Assembly: GCA_016234555.1 (NCBI GenBank)
Contig: JACRBJ010000010.1
Span: 1 to 64,000, forward strand
Source of the DNA: Chloroflexota bacterium
Lineage (GTDB): Bacteria; Chloroflexota; Anaerolineae; Anaerolineales; Villigracilaceae
Reading direction: 5' to 3'
DNA length: 64,000 nt
Shown here one piece after another: positions 1 through 7,031 of this stretch; position 1 is the first letter of the stretch; every line of letters starts with the position of its first letter. The notes under the pieces were generated by a model. It had not been told where the DNA came from. It searched no databases and worked only from the letters and a program-made list of their open reading frames with translations. Position numbers and translations under genes: made by a program.

Positions 1-261
1 AATCCCGTATTGACCGATGCCCGGCTGCCATTTTGTAGTCCCAAGAAACTTTCCCAGGGTGACATCGGGGTTGGCAAAAAAGAGCATGGCTTCCTTGCCC
101 AACTCGTACACGATGGCAATGGTAATAATAATGGACAGGATGCCAGCCAGGAAAAGCGATGCCTGGATGATGCTTTCACCCACCCTGAACTTCTTTTTTA
201 GATCGAACTGGCGAAACTTTTGTGTTTCCATGGTTTTTAACTTGAGGGTTTCTTCTTTCAT
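1..261 (-). CDS. pstC: Phosphate ABC transporter permease PstC (N-terminal part, runs off the window)
   Basis: The first 87 codons are present; the gene continues beyond base 1. The start ATG is at 259-261, preceded by an AGAGAG purine stretch about 7 nt upstream. The product has a charged N-terminus (residues 1-32), then one hydrophobic membrane segment at about residues 35-57 with the core ASLFLAGILSIIITIAIV, then the FLGTTKW.PG region seen after the first helix in PstC. It would be one of the two inner-membrane permeases of the high-affinity Pst phosphate importer. It lies downstream of pstS on the same strand, 164 bp away, with a hairpin between them. The family call rests on the N-terminus plus pstS adjacency. 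Confidence 0.85.
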   Translation of the reverse strand, partial: MKEETLKLKTMETQKFRQFDLKKKFRVGESIIQASLFLAGILSIIITIAIVYELGKEAMLFFANPDVTLGKFLGTTKWQPGIGQYGI

Positions 262-378
262 AAAAGCTCTCTTAACCTGCTATATTGCGTGAACGATTGC
301 GGAAGGTGATAAATTTTTCCGCGGAATAATGCCTGTTTATTCGAACAAATTGTCTTTCCGGTCATACACAGACGAAAT

Positions 379-407
379 GGGCTGGTCCCTGTTTTAGAGA
401 CCAGCCC
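379..407 (-). terminator. Hairpin between pstS and pstC (attenuator or processing site)
   Basis: Arms GGGCTGGTC (379-387) and GACCAGCCC (399-407) form a 9-bp stem with an 11-nt loop. On the transcribed strand it is not followed by a strong U run, so partial termination or mRNA stabilisation is more likely than full termination. Such elements commonly let pstS be made in excess over the permease genes. Confidence 0.55.
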
Positions 408-425
408 GGCATATCTTTACATTTT

Positions 426-1505
426 CTACTTGGCGATGGCGCCCATGAAGGCATCCATCGAAGCCTGGAGTGCATCGGCGGGGGCGGGGAAGTAGCCGAC
501 ATCGGTGATGTTGTCGTTGACATTGCTCAGGTAGAAGTACAGGAACGCGGCAACCTGGGGCTTCTCGGCGAGAATTTTCGCATCGGAGTAGATGAACAGC
601 GGGCGGGCGAGGGGATACTCACCAGCATCCACTGTCGCCTGGTTGGGTTCGACATCATCAATGGCAATGGCTTTCAGTTTGCCCTGATTCTCGGTGAAGT
701 AAGCAAAGCCGAAGTAACCAATGGCGTACGGGCTGCCTTCGACGCCCTGAACGAGGACGTTGTCATCTTCCGAGAACTGCGCGCCTGCGAGACCAAGCAG
801 TTTTTCTTCAGCGCCTTTGAGATCGTCTTTTTCATCGACCTTGGGCAGAACCTTGGCGACCACGGCTTCGATCATGTAGTCGAAGGTGCCGCTGTCCGCG
901 CCGGGGGAGTACACTTCAATCTTCTCGGCGGGGAAGGCGGGATCAACCTGATCCCAGGTCTTGAACTCACCGGTGAAGATCTTGCCAAGTTGTTCCTTGG
1001 TCAGAGCGGTGACGAAGTCGTTCTCGGTGCTCATCACAACCGCGAGGGCGTCGGTACCCACGCGGAACTCAATCGGTTCGCGGGCGGGCGAAAGCGCTTT
1101 GCAGGATTCGATTTCAGTATCCTTGATCTTGCGGGAGGCATTCGCAACGTCGGTTTCACCGGTCTTGCAGAAGCGTTCGAAGCCAGCGCCGGAGCCGATG
1201 CTGTCAACGGTCACGTTGCCGGCGAAGCCTTCCTGTTGGAAGAGTTCAGCCATGCGCTCGGAGAGGGGGAACACGGTAGAGGAACCGGCGGTGACCACAT
1301 CGCCTTCAACTGCATCCGGGGCGTACATCGCCATCGGGTCTTCTTCGGTGGGGACAGCAGTGGGTTCGGGAGCGGTGGTGGGGGCGGGAGCCGCAGTGGG
1401 CTGCTCAACAACGGGAGCCTCGGTGGCGGCAGGCGCGCCGCAGGCGGCAAGCACGAGGCTCAACGCCACGATTACAAACAAAAATGAACGAACTGTTTTG
1501 GACAT
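426..1505 (-). CDS. pstS: Phosphate-binding lipoprotein PstS
   Basis: The product is a 359-residue solute-binding protein for the Pst phosphate ABC transporter. A signal peptide ends in the lipobox LAAC (Cys at about 22), followed by an Ala/Pro/Thr-rich tether up to about residue 60, so it is anchored outside the membrane. The mature domain has the PstS phosphate-site elements: GSSTVFPLSERMAELF near the start, GSGAGFERFC, DVANASRKI, and GADSGTFDYMIEAV in the middle, then the YFGFAYF segment. An AAGGAG ribosome site sits at 1512-1517. It heads a transcription unit with pstC and has a Pho-box-like repeat upstream, so phosphate-starvation control by the nearby PhoB is likely. Confidence 0.95.
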   Translation of the reverse strand: MSKTVRSFLFVIVALSLVLAACGAPAATEAPVVEQPTAAPAPTTAPEPTAVPTEEDPMAMYAPDAVEGDVVTAGSSTVFPLSERMAELFQQEGFAGNVTVDSIGSGAGFERFCKTGETDVANASRKIKDTEIESCKALSPAREPIEFRVGTDALAVVMSTENDFVTALTKEQLGKIFTGEFKTWDQVDPAFPAEKIEVYSPGADSGTFDYMIEAVVAKVLPKVDEKDDLKGAEEKLLGLAGAQFSEDDNVLVQGVEGSPYAIGYFGFAYFTENQGKLKAIAIDDVEPNQATVDAGEYPLARPLFIYSDAKILAEKPQVAAFLYFYLSNVNDNITDVGYFPAPADALQASMDAFMGAIAK

Positions 1506-1575
1506 TTCTTTTCTCCTTAGTTTTTATGTAACTGTGCCATGATAAACCCCCGCTCTTAAGGACATGGGAAGGAGA

Positions 1576-1601
1576 GGTTAACGTCTTGTTAAGTGTTTAA
1601 C
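1576..1601 (-). promoter_or_regulatory. Candidate Pho box upstream of pstS
   Basis: Two GTTAA cores start at 1577 and 1588, exactly 11 bp apart, in the context GGTTAA-N3-CTTGTTAA (1576-1592). A third TTTAAC half site is at 1596-1601. The same arrangement with the same 9-bp offset from GG to CTTG recurs upstream of phoB at 4793-4809. An 11-bp direct-repeat period is the hallmark of PhoB/PhoP sites. No convincing -10 box is seen at the expected distance. Confidence 0.6.
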
Positions 1602-1739
1602 AGGCTCCAGCCGAAGGATAAAAGCCTGTTCGAATAACTGGCTTGATTCTGGAGTCTGACAGCTCACTTGCCCTGTGGGTGCTGTCGAAATTACGGGAGC
1701 AAGCTCCCAGACTCCAAAGTAAGAGCCTGCTTGAAAACC

Positions 1740-1781
1740 ATAACCTGTTGTTAACAATAGTTTCGCCGCTTTTCATATAAT
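1740..1781 (+). promoter_or_regulatory. Candidate Pho-activated promoter of the STAS gene
   Basis: ATAACC (1740-1745) and TTAACA (1751-1756) are 11 bp apart, and a TATAAT -10 box lies at 1776-1781, 19 bp after the second repeat. The phoB promoter has the same spacing: TTAACC, then 19 bp, then TATATT. This fits an activator bound over the -35 position. An AGGTGA ribosome site and ATG follow at 1801-1815. Confidence 0.55.
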
Positions 1782-1812
1782 TACCCCACTTCAAAAATAA
1801 AGGTGAATCAGT

Positions 1813-2160
1813 ATGGAACTTCATGCCAGTGAACTCGACAACGGTATCAGCCTGATCAAACTGACCGGCAAACTGGACGCTGCCGGTGTGAATGCGATCG
1901 AGGGAAAACTACTCGATCATTGTTTGGGAGAGAACATTCGTATGATCGTCGATATGTCCAATGTGGACCTCCTCGCATCCATCGGCGTCCGTCTTCTCAC
2001 TGTGAGCGCAAAATCACTGTCAAAACGCAAGGGGAAAATGGTGATACTGAATCCAACCGTTGAAATACAAAGCGCCCTTGAAAAAGACGGAGTTCCCGCC
2101 GTCATCCCAATTTACTCCCACCTTGAATCCGCCGAAACGGTGCTGCTCGCGAAGGTTTGA
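1813..2160 (+). CDS. STAS-domain protein (anti-sigma factor antagonist type)
   Basis: This is a 115-residue single STAS domain. The pattern ISLIKLTGKLDAAGVNAIEGKLL, then MIVDMSNVDLLASIGVRLLTVSAKSL, matches SpoIIAA/RsbV-type antagonists. The DxSxVxxLxSxGxxxL region carries the serine (S57 or close) that a partner anti-sigma kinase would phosphorylate. No kinase or sigma gene is adjacent. The gene stands alone between pstS and phoR, on the opposite strand to both, and has its own promoter with a Pho-like repeat. It converges on phoR with only 3 bp between the ends. A role in linking phosphate status to a partner-switching system is inference. Confidence 0.85.
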   Translation: MELHASELDNGISLIKLTGKLDAAGVNAIEGKLLDHCLGENIRMIVDMSNVDLLASIGVRLLTVSAKSLSKRKGKMVILNPTVEIQSALEKDGVPAVIPIYSHLESAETVLLAKV

Positions 2161-2163
2161 AAT

Positions 2164-3384
2164 TTACACAGAGGGAATTTCAAAATGGAACACACTTCCC
2201 TCGCCTTCCCTGCTGTTCGCCCAAATTTTTCCCCCGTGCGCTTCTACGATGTGCCTGGAGATGGACAAGCCCAATCCCGTGCCTGACCCTGTGCGCGACC
2301 TGTCCACGCGATAAAATCTTTCGAAGATGCGGGACAGACTCTCGGACGGGATTCCAACTCCCGTGTCGCGCACCGCAAATTTGACTCCGCCCGAAGTTGA
2401 TTCTGCTTCGAGGGTGATTTCACCCCCGGGCTTTGTGAACTTGACCGCGTTGTGAATGAGGTTCACCAGCACCTGCTCCAAACGGGCTTTATCTACGCGG
2501 ACGCTTTGGAGGTCCTCGGCGCAGTGGACGCGCAGTTTCAAACCGGCCCGTTCCGCCTGCAATCTCATGCGGTCCGCGGCGGAGTTCAACAGCTTCTTCG
2601 GATCGAGCGGCATGAGCATCAATTCCACCTGACCCGACTCGATGCGCGAAAGGTCGAGCAGTTCCTGCGCCATTTGCGTCAGTGCATCCACTTCGGCGTT
2701 GATCCTGCCAAGGAAACGCGGACCAGCCTCGGGGTCGGAGAGGGCGCCGCCTTGCAGCGTTTCGGTCAAAGCTTTGAGCGAGGCAAGCGGAGTCCGCAGT
2801 TCGTGTGAAATGTTCGAGATGAAGTCCCGCCGTACGGTTTCGAGCCTGCGGACGCGGGTCAGGTCCTGGGCGAGGAGCAGGCTTCCGCTGGCGTGGGTAT
2901 CGGGGATGGCAATGACCTGCAAAAACTGACGGCGGGCGGGCAGTTCCACCGATTCGCTTTGCATCTCGCCCGTCTGCTGACAGCGACGCCACGCCTCCAC
3001 CAGTTGATGGTTGCGCAAAACCTCGATCACGCTGCGACCCAACGCGCTGGAGGTCTCGAACAACCTTTGCGCCGCCGGGTTCGCAAGCTGGATCAAGCCG
3101 TTCGCATCCACGATGATAACGCCGTCTGTGAGCTGTTCCAGCACGGTGGCAAGGCGCTCGTTTTGGGCGTTTAACGTTGAACGTTCAACATTAAACGCGG
3201 CTTGTAACGATGCCACGGCGTTGGACAAACCTTCGATTTGTTTTACATCGGTGGGAAGTTTTTCGGGGGCAACACGCACGAGCCTGGCATACTCATCGAG
3301 GCGTTTTTTTAAATCATAATATCGCCATGCAAGAATACCGCAGGCGATAAGAAGAACGACGATGACAACCAGGGACCAGTTCAT
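2164..3384 (-). CDS. phoR: PhoR-type phosphate sensor histidine kinase
   Basis: The product has 406 residues. One transmembrane helix occupies residues 3-20, with no sizeable periplasmic domain, as in PhoR kinases that sense through Pst/PhoU. A PAS domain (about 75-185) follows, then HisKA with the phospho-acceptor motif FISNISHELRTPLASLKALT and HATPase_c with the N box (NLIHNAVKFT), DTGVGIP and GTGLGLSI. Its start overlaps the stop of the upstream membrane-protein gene by 4 bp, so it is co-translated with it. Together with phoB it forms phoB-membrane protein-phoR. The convergent STAS gene ends 3 bp away. The call is strong on domain order and neighbours. Confidence 0.9.
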   Translation of the reverse strand: MNWSLVVIVVLLIACGILAWRYYDLKKRLDEYARLVRVAPEKLPTDVKQIEGLSNAVASLQAAFNVERSTLNAQNERLATVLEQLTDGVIIVDANGLIQLANPAAQRLFETSSALGRSVIEVLRNHQLVEAWRRCQQTGEMQSESVELPARRQFLQVIAIPDTHASGSLLLAQDLTRVRRLETVRRDFISNISHELRTPLASLKALTETLQGGALSDPEAGPRFLGRINAEVDALTQMAQELLDLSRIESGQVELMLMPLDPKKLLNSAADRMRLQAERAGLKLRVHCAEDLQSVRVDKARLEQVLVNLIHNAVKFTKPGGEITLEAESTSGGVKFAVRDTGVGIPSESLSRIFERFYRVDRSRTGSGTGLGLSISRHIVEAHGGKIWANSREGEGSVFHFEIPSV

Positions 3385-3998
3385 GCTCTGAGTTTGAAAA
3401 AGCTATAAGTGAAGCGGATGGATACAAAAGCAAGCAGCCAGTTGAAAACCAGCAACACGGAACCGCCAATGGCGATCAACCCGATTACCATGTTTCGTGT
3501 TACCTCGAAAGGCAGACCAAACATGCCTTGCAAATTGGCTTCAGTATACGGGTCGGCAAGCGCGATGATCGCGGATGCCATGCAAACCAGCGTGAGCGCT
3601 CCTGTTGTGAAGCCAGCCACTCTGCGTGTGGTATGGCGAAGTTCGACTTCGTCCGCATGTTTGGCTGCGAGTCTGTCGCCGAAGATAAACCCTGCGGGGA
3701 GGGCAAGCGCCAGATTGAACACCGGCACCCCCATGAAAAAGCCAAAGATGCCAATGGAGTAGAAAAGAAATACCACCACCCAAAACCCAATGTTCAATCT
3801 ATTTGCGTGGGCAGACCATCTCCGTAAAAGGGGAATATCAGCCAGCAAGCCAAGGGCTAAACCAAAAAGCGCGCCTGCGGGAATCCATTTTTCAGGAAGG
3901 ACAAAATACGCCAGCCACCAGCCTCCCAGGAAAAGGGACAGTGGCGCAAGCGGTGCAAGGATCAAGCCGTGTATGAAGTTTTCCAATTTTGTTTTCAT
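3381..3998 (-). CDS. Integral membrane protein of unknown function between phoB and phoR
   Basis: The product has 205 residues and about five hydrophobic helices: LAPLSLFLGGWWLAYFVL; IPAGALFGLALGLLADIPLL; IGFWVVVFLFYSIGIFGFF; GALTLVCMASAIIALA; and VIGLIAIGGSVLLVFNWLLAF. I do not recognise the family. It lies 51 bp after phoB and overlaps phoR by 4 bp, so it is expressed with the two-component pair. Helix 1 plus the loop with basic residues suggests the N-terminus is inside. A role as a membrane partner of the kinase would be inferred from position only. Confidence 0.75.
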   Translation of the reverse strand: MKTKLENFIHGLILAPLAPLSLFLGGWWLAYFVLPEKWIPAGALFGLALGLLADIPLLRRWSAHANRLNIGFWVVVFLFYSIGIFGFFMGVPVFNLALALPAGFIFGDRLAAKHADEVELRHTTRRVAGFTTGALTLVCMASAIIALADPYTEANLQGMFGLPFEVTRNMVIGLIAIGGSVLLVFNWLLAFVSIRFTYSFFKLRA

Positions 3999-4049
3999 AA
4001 GCCTATTTTGCTAGCACAAAACTATCAGGGGCTTGCTTTTTCTCTCACG

Positions 4050-4760
4050 TCAACCCTCGAACCTGTATCCCCCGCCCCTCACGGTCACAATGCGAACCGG
4101 GCTGGCGGCATCCGCTTCGATCTTTTGCCTCAGCCAGCGGACGTGGACATCCACCGTGCGGCTGTCGCCAATGAAGTCCCAGCCCCATACCCGTTCCAGA
4201 ATGAATTCGCGCGAGAGCATCTGGCGGCGATGCTCGGCGAAGAAGAGCAGCAGTTCATATTCCTTGGGCTTGAGTTGCAGGGGACTCCCGTCCAGCATTA
4301 CTTCGCGACGGGTGAGGTTGATGACGAGGTTATCGAATTTCAAGGTTTCGTGCTTCACTTCCGCGGAGTCGGACTTGCCCATTTCCTCGCGCAAAAGCCG
4401 CGTGCGCCTGAGTTGCGACTTGACCCGCGCCATCAACTCACGCATCGAAAACGGTTTGGTCAGGTAATCGTCCGCGCCGACTTCCAACCCCACCACGCGG
4501 TCGATTTCGTCGTCGCGGGCGGTGAGCATGAGGATGGCGGTGGTCAACTCCTTGCGAAGAATGCGAGCCACTTCAAAGCCGTCCATTTCGGGAAGCATGA
4601 TGTCCAGCACGATCAGGTCGGGCTTCAAACGTCGAGCCGCTTCCAGTGCGGCACGTCCGTCTCCCACAGTTTCGATTGCATAGCCTTCCTTCTTCAGGTT
4701 GTAGGCGAGGGTTTCCTGCAGGGAAAGTTCATCTTCAACAATGAGTATGGTTTCAGTCAT
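4050..4760 (-). CDS. phoB: PhoB-type response regulator (OmpR/PhoB family)
   Basis: This 236-residue regulator has a receiver domain at 1-120, with acidic residues ED at 9-10, phospho-acceptor Asp in [13 protein letters not shown], Thr in MLTARD, and Lys in DYLTKPF. A winged-helix DNA-binding domain at 135-235 ends in [15 protein letters not shown] and the RGGGYRF wing. It should activate pst and related genes when phosphorylated by the downstream kinase. The ATG lies 7 nt after a TATATT -10 box with no Shine-Dalgarno sequence, so the mRNA may be leaderless. A Pho-like repeat overlaps its -35 position, suggesting autoregulation. Confidence 0.92.
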   Translation of the reverse strand: MTETILIVEDELSLQETLAYNLKKEGYAIETVGDGRAALEAARRLKPDLIVLDIMLPEMDGFEVARILRKELTTAILMLTARDDEIDRVVGLEVGADDYLTKPFSMRELMARVKSQLRRTRLLREEMGKSDSAEVKHETLKFDNLVINLTRREVMLDGSPLQLKPKEYELLLFFAEHRRQMLSREFILERVWGWDFIGDSRTVDVHVRWLRQKIEADAASPVRIVTVRGGGYRFEG

Positions 4761-4767
4761 CGGCGGG

Positions 4768-4809
4768 AATATACCATAAAGGGAATTTTGTCGGTTAAGG
4801 ACTTGTTAA
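4768..4809 (-). promoter_or_regulatory. phoB promoter with Pho-box-like direct repeat
   Basis: Read on the minus strand, TTAACA and TTAACC are 11 bp apart (4809-4793), followed after 19 bp by TATATT (4773-4768). The ATG starts 7 nt downstream of the -10. The 17-bp repeat block differs from the one upstream of pstS at only a few bases. This is consistent with PhoB autoactivation and a leaderless transcript. Confidence 0.6.
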
Positions 4810-4910
4810 AGGAGCAGCCTCTGCCTGTTTTTAACAAGTGCTTTTTGCCTGCTTTTGTGCAATAATGAAATTGTCTCCCTCCGTCGTTCGAACATGGAAA
4901 GGTAGTTTGT

Positions 4911-5954
4911 ATGAGAAAAATTTTAGTGGCGCTTCTTCTGCTTTTTGTGTTGATGACCTCAGCCTGCGGCGCGCAGGCTCCCGTGGAGACAGCCGCGCCA
5001 AGCCAAACCGCGTCCCCGACCCTGCCTGCGACTGCAACGCCGACCGCCGCCACAGAGACGCCGTCCGCGACGGCAAGCATCACCCCCACGCTGGAAACAG
5101 CCGTCCCGACGAATCCGCCGGATTGCATCAACAGCGCCGCCTTCGTCACCGATGTGACCATCGCCGATAACGAACTCATGCTGCCCGGCACAACCTTCAC
5201 GAAGACGTGGCGCATCAAAAACACGGGGACCTGCGTCTGGGGACCGGCTTACACTTTGACCCACTACTCCGAGGAGAGGATGCTGGCGCCGGCGTCCGTG
5301 CCGTTGAGCGTGACCTATCCCGACCAAACGGCGGACATCTCCGTGACGATGACGGCTCCCAGCGCAGACGGCAAGCACAAGGGCTTTTTCGTCATCAAGA
5401 ACCCGGCGGGGTTGATCATGAAGATCGACAATGATTCGCGCCTGTGGGTGCTGATTGACGTTTCGAGCGCGCTTGCCAGCCTGCCGACCGAGGAGGGGAG
5501 CATCCCCGTCACAGGGAACGGCTTTGCCGATGTGACTTGCGGCTTCACCGCCGACTCCGCGCGGGTGACGGATGTGATCGTTGCCGTCAACGCCTACCGC
5601 GCCCAAAACGGGTTGCCAGCCTATATCCTCAACGAAAAGCTGACCCAGTCTGCCGGCGCGCACGCGAACGACATGGCTTGCAATAACTTTTTCACGCACA
5701 CCGGCTCGAACGGCTCAACTCCGCCGACGCGGGTGGCAGCCAGCGGATACTCGGCGGCTTTGGTCACGGAAAATGTTTACGGAAGTTATCCGCCCCTTTC
5801 GGGACAGGGCGCCGTCGACTGGTGGAAGAACGACAAGACCGACGTCAACCACAACCTGAACCTGCTGAGCACCACCTTTACCGAATTCGGCGTGGGATAC
5901 TCCTTCTTCAACAATTACGGCTACTACGTCGTGGTCTTCGCGAAGCCGAAATGA
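4911..5954 (+). CDS. Secreted lipoprotein with NBR1-like (FW) and CAP/SCP domains
   Basis: The product has 347 residues. A signal peptide with lipobox MTSAC ends near Cys 19, followed by a long Thr/Pro/Ala-rich tether to about residue 65. An Ig-like FW domain of the NBR1 central type follows (about 75-180; LPGTTFTKTWRIKNTGTCVW and a VTMTAPS strand). The C-terminal CAP domain (about 220-347) has VNAYRAQNGLPAY, HANDMACNNFFTHTG, ENVY and a terminal YYVVVFAKP. CAP domains of bacteria are extracellular and of unclear biochemical role. It is divergent from phoB with 150 bp between. A TTTTTAACAAG Pho-like half site is at 4829-4837, but no 11-bp pair is seen. A good terminator follows. Confidence 0.85.
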   Translation: MRKILVALLLLFVLMTSACGAQAPVETAAPSQTASPTLPATATPTAATETPSATASITPTLETAVPTNPPDCINSAAFVTDVTIADNELMLPGTTFTKTWRIKNTGTCVWGPAYTLTHYSEERMLAPASVPLSVTYPDQTADISVTMTAPSADGKHKGFFVIKNPAGLIMKIDNDSRLWVLIDVSSALASLPTEEGSIPVTGNGFADVTCGFTADSARVTDVIVAVNAYRAQNGLPAYILNEKLTQSAGAHANDMACNNFFTHTGSNGSTPPTRVAASGYSAALVTENVYGSYPPLSGQGAVDWWKNDKTDVNHNLNLLSTTFTEFGVGYSFFNNYGYYVVVFAKPK

Positions 5955-5969
5955 TCTATACAGACATTT

Positions 5970-5994
5970 GGGCGGTTGTGTTTCCGCCCTTTTT
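5970..5994 (+). terminator. Intrinsic terminator after the FW-CAP gene
   Basis: Arms GGGCGG (5970-5975) and CCGCCC (5984-5989) form a stem with an 8-nt loop, followed directly by five T (5990-5994). Confidence 0.8.
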
Positions 5995-6129
5995 GGCATA
6001 TCATAAGGCAGAAATTTGAAAATTCTCCAGGAAATCACCGTCCTGAAGGCTGGCAAGCCCAACCGCGTTTTGCGGGAGAACCTTCGGGACGTTTACCAAA
6101 ATTGAATTTTTTTCTCAAGGAGGTAGATA

Positions 6130-6933
6130 ATGTCCCGTAAAAGCTTTGTCCAGGTTTCGGTTCTTGCCCTGCTCCTGTTGGCGTTCCTTGCCATTCCAGC
6201 CAGCGCCCAGGCGGGAGGAGTGTGCGGCGGCAAATATGTTGTGGATGCGGGGGATACGCTCAACTCGATTGCGTCGAGGTGCGGAATAACCGTGTCTGCC
6301 ATCACGTCCGCCAACCCCGGAGTGGCTGACCCGCTGAAGGCTGGTCAAACGCTGACGCTGCCCGTCGGCTCCAGCGGAGGCGGTGTCACCAGCACCATTG
6401 TCTCCAGCGACACCACCACGACCACTACAACCACCACGACTTACACTGCTCCCACGGTCACGTACAGCAGCGGCACGCACGTCGTCCAGTTCGGTGAGAC
6501 GTTCTCGTCGATTGCCTACCGCTACGGGTTGAGCGTCAACCAGTTGTGGGCTGCCAACCCGCAGGTTGCGAATATCAATTACGTGTACGTCGGTCAGGTG
6601 TTGACCATCCCCGGCGGCGGGTCCGCATCCACCACAGACCTGAAACCGCTCTCGTATGGCAATGTCCCCGCCGGGACGCCGCACAGCGGAGTCAGGCTGG
6701 TCAACAAATCCAGCAGCCGCGAAATCTACGTCTCGCTGCAAGGTACCACCAATGACGGCATCAACGTGATCTACGAGTACCCGGTCACGGGGACTATGAA
6801 GGTCAACGTGCCGACGGGCGATTACACCTACGTGGCATGGGTGAACGAGCAAAAGTTCGTGGGATATTTCCACCTCGGCAAAGGCTCGGACCGTACGGTG
6901 ATTTTCTACAACAAAGAGAGCAAGGCGGAGTAA
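6130..6933 (+). CDS. Secreted protein with two LysM domains
   Basis: The product has 267 residues. A signal peptide (1-25, cleavage after ASA) is followed by LysM 1 (about 32-75; YVVDAGDTLNSIASRCGIT...ANPG...LKAGQTLTLP). A Ser/Thr-rich linker comes next, then LysM 2 (about 112-160; HVVQFGETFSSIAYRYGLS..LWAANPQV). A beta-rich C-terminal domain (170-265) ends in DRTVIFYNKESKAE. LysM modules bind glycans such as peptidoglycan. The C-terminal domain is not recognised. The start has an AAGGAGG site at 6118-6124. It is a monocistronic gene bounded by terminators. Confidence 0.85.
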   Translation: MSRKSFVQVSVLALLLLAFLAIPASAQAGGVCGGKYVVDAGDTLNSIASRCGITVSAITSANPGVADPLKAGQTLTLPVGSSGGGVTSTIVSSDTTTTTTTTTTYTAPTVTYSSGTHVVQFGETFSSIAYRYGLSVNQLWAANPQVANINYVYVGQVLTIPGGGSASTTDLKPLSYGNVPAGTPHSGVRLVNKSSSREIYVSLQGTTNDGINVIYEYPVTGTMKVNVPTGDYTYVAWVNEQKFVGYFHLGKGSDRTVIFYNKESKAE

Positions 6934-6958
6934 TCGCCTTTTGCAGGGGGATGATTTC

Positions 6959-7003
6959 AAGCACCAGATGACAACCGCACGAAGCGGCTGTCATCTGGTG
7001 CTT
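6959..7003. terminator. Long hairpin between convergent genes
   Basis: A perfect 15-bp stem, AAGCACCAGATGACA (6959-6973) with its complement at 6989-7003, encloses a small CCGC/GCGG hairpin. It lies between the LysM gene and the end of the HD-GYP gene on the other strand, so it probably ends transcription from both sides, although neither side has a strong U run. Confidence 0.65.
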
Positions 7004-7031
7004 GATTCAATGCGGCGGTTGAGCGCTTCAA

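Larger units (their letters stand above)
1506..1812. other. Intergenic region between pstS and the STAS gene, with a palindromic repeat
   Basis: No gene is seen in these 307 bases. Besides the two Pho-like sites, the region contains a long imperfect palindrome: GGAGTCTG near 1652 pairs with CAGACTCC near 1710. An internal GGGAGCAAGCTCCC hairpin lies close to the right arm, and the AGCCTG-TTGAA-like words flanking it are repeated. It looks like a dispersed palindromic repeat, but only one copy is visible here. Confidence 0.4.

Noticed and set aside
4829..4866. Pho box for the FW-CAP gene
   Set aside because: There is one TTTTTAACAAG half site but no partner 11 bp away and no -10 box at 19 bp.
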